Assembly: GCF_013415115.1 (NCBI RefSeq)
Contig: NZ_JACCDD010000001.1
Span: 1 to 64,000, forward strand
Direction: 5' to 3'
Source: Vreelandella zhaodongensis
GTDB taxonomy: Bacteria > Pseudomonadota > Gammaproteobacteria > Pseudomonadales > Halomonadaceae
DNA: 64,000 bases
A program made the translations under genes and the position numbers. Within the stretch, counting starts at the first letter, position 1; every line of letters begins with the position of its first letter. This document shows positions 60,111-64,000 of the stretch, piece by piece. Below the pieces are notes generated by a model. It did not search any database. It worked only from the letters and a program-made list of their open reading frames with translations, and had not been told where the DNA came from.

Positions 60111-60899
60111 ATGATTAATTATCCGACGATAGACCCTGTGGCGATCTCGCTTGGTCCGTTACAGGTGCATTGGTATGGCTTGATGTATGTGGTGGGGTTT
60201 GTAGCAGCGTGGTGGTTAGGCTGTAGACGAGCACCGCGCATCGGGCTGACAAAAGACGATATTGGCGATTTGCTGTTCTACTGTGCCATCGGTGTTGTGG
60301 CGGGCGGACGTCTCGGTTACGCACTATTTTACGGCCTGGGGCAGTGGGCTTCAGATCCGCTGTGGATCTTCCGTGTGTGGGACGGCGGCATGAGTTTTCA
60401 CGGTGGTTTGCTAGGTGTATTACTTGCCGCATGGCTGTTTGCCCGCCGCAAGAAGTTGGCATTTTTTACCCTGACAGACTTTATCGCGCCATTAGTGCCC
60501 ATTGGTTTAGGGGCAGGGCGCATTGGCAACTTTATTAATCATGAACTGCCAGGGCGGGTAACGTCGCTGCCTTGGGGAATGCCATTTCCTGGCATGGGGC
60601 CAGAGCCTCGCCATCCTTCGGCGCTCTATGAAGCATTTCTTGAAGGTATCGTGCTGTTTGTCATTCTGTGGTGGGTATCCGCCAAGCCTCAAGCGCGTGG
60701 CTTTGTGTCAGGGTTATTCCTGCTAGGTTACGGCGTCTTCCGCTTTATGGTTGAGTTTGTGCGAATGCCGGATGCTCACATTGGTTATCTTGCGTTTGGT
60801 TGGTTCACCATGGGCATGTTGCTGACGCTGCCGATGATCGTTTTAGGGTTGCTATTCATGGCATGGTCGCGGAATCAACCCATCGATGCCAAGGTTTGA
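60111..60899 (+). CDS. lgt: Prolipoprotein diacylglyceryl transferase
   Basis: The protein has 262 residues and seven membrane helices. Essential residues lie in [27 protein letters not shown] and HPSALYEA. It transfers diacylglycerol to the lipobox cysteine of prolipoproteins, such as the two lipoproteins at 11.3-12.6 kb. It lies upstream of thyA, as in E. coli. The following 154-base gap shows no clear element. Confidence 0.96.
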   Translation: MINYPTIDPVAISLGPLQVHWYGLMYVVGFVAAWWLGCRRAPRIGLTKDDIGDLLFYCAIGVVAGGRLGYALFYGLGQWASDPLWIFRVWDGGMSFHGGLLGVLLAAWLFARRKKLAFFTLTDFIAPLVPIGLGAGRIGNFINHELPGRVTSLPWGMPFPGMGPEPRHPSALYEAFLEGIVLFVILWWVSAKPQARGFVSGLFLLGYGVFRFMVEFVRMPDAHIGYLAFGWFTMGMLLTLPMIVLGLLFMAWSRNQPIDAKV

Positions 60900-61053
60900 T
60901 AAAAGGTATGTGATCATCGAGCGTTAAGGGTTTGGTAGCGCGGCGAAAGTGTCAGCGCATCCGCAGGTGGGATAGGCAGTAGAGCCTGGGTAGACCACAA
61001 ACCTGTAGCAGCCTAGAATACATCTCCACACCGCCTGTTAATTTGGAATTTAT

Positions 61054-61899
61054 GTGACTGTAACAACGCCTACGTCAACGATAACCACGCCGAAAGAAGC
61101 GCTGGAACAGCCGTATTTAGACCTAATGCGCACCGTGCTGGAGCAGGGCGTTGATCGACACGATCGCACTGGTGTTGGCACGCGCTCGATATTTGGTCAT
61201 CAAATGCGCTTCGACCTTTCTCAAGGTTTTCCGTTGCTCACCACTAAAAAGCTGCACCTGCGCTCTATCATCCATGAGCTGCTGTGGTTTTTAAAAGGTG
61301 ATACCAATATTGGGTATCTGAAAGAGAACGGCGTACGAATTTGGGACGAATGGGCAGATGAAAACGGCGATTTAGGCCCTGTTTACGGCTATCAATGGCG
61401 TAGCTGGCCAAACCCGAATGGCGAAAGTGTCGATCAAATCGCCAACGTATTAGAGCAGTTGCGTACGACGCCGCAATCGCGTCGGCTCATCGTGTCAGCC
61501 TGGAATCCTGCGCAGGTAGACGAAATGAAGCTGCCGCCTTGCCACTGCCTGTTCCAGTTTTATGTCGCTAATGGGCGTTTATCATGCCAGCTGTACCAGC
61601 GCAGCGCGGATATTTTTCTAGGGGTTCCCTTTAACATTGCAAGCTATGCACTGTTGCTCAGCATGGTGGCCCAGGTCACTGGCCTGAAGCCTGGCGAATT
61701 TATTCATACGCTAGGCGACGCCCACCTCTACAGTAATCATCTAGAGCAGGCGCAAGAGCAACTGGCTCGCACGCCCAAGGCGCCACCCCGCTTAGTGCTT
61801 AACTCCCAAGTAAGCAGCCTGTTTGACTTCACGTTTGATGATATTTCTATCGAAGACTATGAAGCGCACCCCCATATTAAGGCGGAGGTAGCGGTATGA
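61054..61899 (+). CDS. thyA: Thymidylate synthase
   Basis: The protein is 281 residues from GTG 61054, with about 15 extra N-terminal residues compared with E. coli ThyA. The catalytic Cys is in [12 protein letters not shown], and [18 protein letters not shown] is intact. It uses methylene-tetrahydrofolate (from GlyA) and makes dTMP and dihydrofolate. It overlaps folA by 4 bases, so the dihydrofolate-recycling enzyme is co-translated. Confidence 0.97.
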   Translation: MTVTTPTSTITTPKEALEQPYLDLMRTVLEQGVDRHDRTGVGTRSIFGHQMRFDLSQGFPLLTTKKLHLRSIIHELLWFLKGDTNIGYLKENGVRIWDEWADENGDLGPVYGYQWRSWPNPNGESVDQIANVLEQLRTTPQSRRLIVSAWNPAQVDEMKLPPCHCLFQFYVANGRLSCQLYQRSADIFLGVPFNIASYALLLSMVAQVTGLKPGEFIHTLGDAHLYSNHLEQAQEQLARTPKAPPRLVLNSQVSSLFDFTFDDISIEDYEAHPHIKAEVAV

Positions 61900-62435
61900 G
61901 TCAGCAGGTCGATGCTTACGATTGCTTAGTCCCAGTAGCAATGATTGTTGCTATGGCGAAAAACCGCGTGATAGGTGTAAACGGCAAGCTACCATGGTAT
62001 TTGCCGGAAGATTTAAAGTTCTTCAAGCGGATGACCCAAGCTAAGCCGCTGGTGATGGGGCGTAAAACCTACACCTCAATAGGTAAGCCATTGCCCAACC
62101 GGCTTAATATTGTTGTCACCCGCGATGAAAGCTTTACAGTGGAAGGTGTGCGTGTATGTCACGAGCTGCCAGCGGCGTTAGCCTTAGCAGATCAACAGGC
62201 CACCATTGAAGCCGCTGAAGAGATTATGGTGATGGGAGGGGGCGAGATTTATCATCAGGCGCTCCCTTATGCTCAGCGTCTCTATATTACTGAGGTAGAT
62301 GTTGAGGTAGAAGGCGATGCCTTTTTCCCCGAATTCTCTATGGAAGAGTGGCAAGAAGTTCAGCGTGTAGCGGGCAAGCCAGCAGAAGGGCAGCCCCAAT
62401 ACGACTTTGTTGTCTACGAGCGGGTCGGCGACTGA
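61896..62435 (+). CDS. folA: Dihydrofolate reductase
   Basis: The protein has 179 residues. The active-site acid is in [16 protein letters not shown], and NADPH binding is through [17 protein letters not shown] and MVMGGGEIY. It regenerates tetrahydrofolate after thyA. The N-terminus has about ten residues before the usual start. Confidence 0.96.
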   Translation: MSQQVDAYDCLVPVAMIVAMAKNRVIGVNGKLPWYLPEDLKFFKRMTQAKPLVMGRKTYTSIGKPLPNRLNIVVTRDESFTVEGVRVCHELPAALALADQQATIEAAEEIMVMGGGEIYHQALPYAQRLYITEVDVEVEGDAFFPEFSMEEWQEVQRVAGKPAEGQPQYDFVVYERVGD

Positions 62436-62455
62436 TCAGCGCAAAGGAGGGGACG

Positions 62456-63343
62456 ATGGCCGCAAGTATACTGCAGTTAATAGAAACACTAGAAGCGCAC
62501 CTGGAGCAGAAAAACGCTGAACTAAAAGCGTTGCGCGAAGAGAATAAAGCGCTCAAGCAGCAGCTTGCTGACCAATCTCGGCATCCTCAATTACCTGCGC
62601 AGTCAGTGGAGCCACATTTAGCCCAGCCAACGCCACTCAGTTCCGCAAAGGAAGAAACTGAAAAAAGGCGCGTTGATGGGGCGTCTGTTGGTGAGAAGAT
62701 CATCGATGAAGTACCCGTTGATGAGGTGCCCGTTGATAAGAAGGAAGCGGATGACGCGACAGTGACGCAAGAGTCTCCTCTGCCGCCATCTCCCCAAGCG
62801 CTTCTCAATCAGTGGTACCAGCGCTATCCTAAGGCGTTTTTTACTGGGCATACGAAACCGCTAAAAGTGGGGATTCATCAAGACCTTGCGCAGCGAGAGC
62901 CCTGGTCAGGTAAGTTGATCCGCCGCGCGCTGGCCAACTATGTAAACCTGCCTCGTTATGTGAAATCCATGCGCGAGGGAGCAGAGCGGATCGATTTAGA
63001 GGGCCATCCAGCTGGAAAAGTCGATAAAGAAGCGGCTCGGCATGCCAATGAACGACGCAAAGATAAGTCCGTTAATGAAGCGTCAAAAGGCCATGTCTCG
63101 AAAGACCATGTCTCGAAAGCTCATGTCTCGAAAGCTCATGTCTCTAAAAACCAGGCAGCCAAACAGCCCCAGCGAATGGCCAATAAAAATCCGCCAATAG
63201 CGCAGGCAAATGATAGTGAGGTGCCCGCGGCAGGGGGAGCTCAACATGGCAGTAGCGACGTGCCTAGAAAAAACGAACGAATAGCGCCGCTTAGCCTAGA
63301 AGATAAATTAAAGGGGCTGCAGGAAAAATTTTCTGGCCGCTGA
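62456..63343 (+). CDS. ProQ/FinO-family RNA-binding protein with repeat-rich tails
   Basis: The protein is 295 residues from ATG 62456 (AAAGGAGGGG upstream). A short N-terminal coiled coil (about 1-45) and an acidic linker with two DEVPVD units precede the ProQ/FinO domain (about 118-185: LLNQWYQRYPKAFF, KPLKVGIHQDL, YVNLPRYVKSM). A basic tail carries four HVSK units. FinO-domain proteins bind structured small RNAs. Possibly tied to RNA regulation, but no target is visible here. Confidence 0.85.
   Translation: MAASILQLIETLEAHLEQKNAELKALREENKALKQQLADQSRHPQLPAQSVEPHLAQPTPLSSAKEETEKRRVDGASVGEKIIDEVPVDEVPVDKKEADDATVTQESPLPPSPQALLNQWYQRYPKAFFTGHTKPLKVGIHQDLAQREPWSGKLIRRALANYVNLPRYVKSMREGAERIDLEGHPAGKVDKEAARHANERRKDKSVNEASKGHVSKDHVSKAHVSKAHVSKNQAAKQPQRMANKNPPIAQANDSEVPAAGGAQHGSSDVPRKNERIAPLSLEDKLKGLQEKFSGR
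63092..63151 (+). repeat. Four 15-bp in-frame tandem repeats in the ProQ-like gene
   Basis: Units CATGTCTCGAAAGAC, CATGTCTCGAAAGCT (twice) and CATGTCTCTAAAAAC encode HVSK followed by D, A, A or N. The near-identity at DNA level suggests recent slippage. A 15-bp unit keeps the frame. Confidence 0.85.
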
Positions 63344-63409
63344 GACCGATTAGTAGCCATTGGGTTCCTCAAAAAAGCACAAATCGTAAAAAAACACTGT
63401 TTTTTTCTA

Positions 63410-63464
63410 TTGCGTTCCCTTGGTTCACAGTATAGAGTTTGACCTGCGAGCATTGGACTATAAC
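63410..63464 (+). promoter_or_regulatory. Candidate promoter region of the porin gene
   Basis: Two weak sigma-70-like pairs are visible in the 263-base gap before the porin: TTGCGT and TATAGA with a 15-base spacer (63410-63436), and TTGACC and TATAAC with a 14-base spacer (63439-63464). Spacers are short, so either may need an activator. A leader of 140 bases or more would follow. Confidence 0.3.
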
Positions 63465-63606
63465 AAGGCTTCGTTGAGGACATGTCGCATACCACCGGGA
63501 AAAACCGGAGGATGGAAAAAAGAGCATGGCCCGCAAGCCAACTGTCAGCTTCAAAAAAGTCTGGCAGCAACGATCGAAACAGTAAGCTAGTTAAGGAACC
63601 TACATC

Positions 63607-64000
63607 ATGAAAAAGACACTTTTAGCGACTGCTATCATTGGCGCCCTAGGTGCCTCTGCTGCCGCTCAAGCAGCTACCGTATATGACCAGGACGGCACCC
63701 GTCTTGATATCTACGGCCGTATTGCCATGGGTATCGAAGGTGGCGGTTCAGATCGTAACGATGACGGCGAAAAAATCGACAACAGCGCTGAGTTTGTTGA
63801 CGTTTTCTCTCGTCTTGGCCTGCGCATGAGCCACGAAGTTAACTCTGACCTGTCTGCTTTCGGTCGTTTAGAGTGGCGCTTCAAGGGTGATGAGCGCGAC
63901 ACCGAGTCTGGCTTCCGCGAAATTCGTCAGAGCTACATCGGTCTGCAAAGCAACCAATACGGTACTGTGCAAGCTGGTAACTTCGACAGCTTCTACAACC
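63607..64000 (+). CDS. Outer-membrane porin, N-terminal part
   Basis: The gene runs off the window; 131 codons are visible. A signal peptide (MKKTLLATAIIGALG... ending AAQA) is followed by ATVYDQDGTRLDIYGRI, the first strand of general trimeric porins, and by LGLRMSHEVNSDLSAFGRLEWRF and SYIGLQSNQYGTVQAGNFDS-like strands of the same family. AAGGA stands upstream of ATG 63607. It forms diffusion channels in the outer membrane. Codon use is strongly biased to GC-ending optimal codons, consistent with high expression. Confidence 0.9.
   Translation, partial: MKKTLLATAIIGALGASAAAQAATVYDQDGTRLDIYGRIAMGIEGGGSDRNDDGEKIDNSAEFVDVFSRLGLRMSHEVNSDLSAFGRLEWRFKGDERDTESGFREIRQSYIGLQSNQYGTVQAGNFDSFYN

Noticed and set aside
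63092-63151. CRISPR-like repeat array
   Set aside because: Units are contiguous 15-mers without spacers and lie in frame inside a coding gene.
63388-63407. A-run/T-run hairpin (AAAAAAACA/TGTTTTTTT) as terminator of the ProQ-like gene
   Set aside because: The stem is almost all A-T with a one-base loop, so it would not fold stably as an RNA terminator.

Overview
The window reads as chromosomal DNA of a moderately halophilic gammaproteobacterium, most likely Halomonadaceae (Halomonas or a close relative). The reasons are gammaproteobacterial protein families throughout, gene orders shared with Pseudomonas and E. coli (tesA-ybbA-ybbP; nrdR-ribD-ribB-ribH-nusB-thiL-pgpA; nudE/yrfG-hslR-hslO-pckA; HAD-rppH-ptsP-...-tauE-lgt-thyA-folA), a compatible-solute locus and an OmpC-type porin. 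This is an inference from family content; no rRNA or other taxonomic marker is present. I see no tRNA, rRNA, CRISPR array, prophage or intact insertion sequence.

Layout. 1-5.6 kb: the C-terminal end of a giant RTX/VWA adhesin, a small conserved protein, and a leftward lapG-lapD pair. Together these form a c-di-GMP-controlled LapA-type surface-adhesion system. 5.7-9.8 kb: tesA and a divergent YbbA-YbbP ABC system. 9.9-11.2 kb: glyA. 11.3-13.8 kb: a FlgO-family protein and a lipoprotein, divergent from a MotB/OmpA-like protein. 14.1-16.3 kb: a HAD phosphatase and a glycosyltransferase that look like glucosylglycerate synthesis genes. They are preceded by a near-consensus sigma-54 promoter and two NtrC-like upstream sites. 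16.5-20.0 kb: a sulfur/thiol module (Blh persulfide dioxygenase, two half-size YeeE transporters, DsbG, TlpA-type thioredoxin). 20.1-21.9 kb: a GH13_18 sugar phosphorylase that could recycle glucosylglycerate.

22.1-27.5 kb: the nrdR/riboflavin/nusB/thiL/pgpA operon, with RibB fused to a GTP cyclohydrolase II-like domain that has lost its zinc cysteines, and no riboflavin synthase gene. 27.6-36.9 kb: a DUF945 protein, a second-type Lon, an Aer-like chemoreceptor, ilvD and a Gfo/Idh/MocA oxidoreductase. 37.1-42.3 kb: nudE, yrfG, hslR, hslO, pckA and a Tat-exported MsrB. 42.4-47.7 kb: tex, gshA, dsbB, rsd. 47.7-53.1 kb: a leftward RND pump pair and mdh. 53.2-64.0 kb: a palindromic repeat element, a HAD phosphatase, rppH, ptsP, an NRDE protein, a membrane-anchored receiver protein without kinase domain, a TauE-type exporter, lgt, thyA, folA, a ProQ-like RNA-binding protein and the start of a porin.

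The most interesting signals are the predicted nitrogen-regulated (sigma-54/NtrC) control of the glucosylglycerate genes, the complete Lap control module next to its adhesin, the kinase-less membrane receiver, and the structured palindromic element after mdh.
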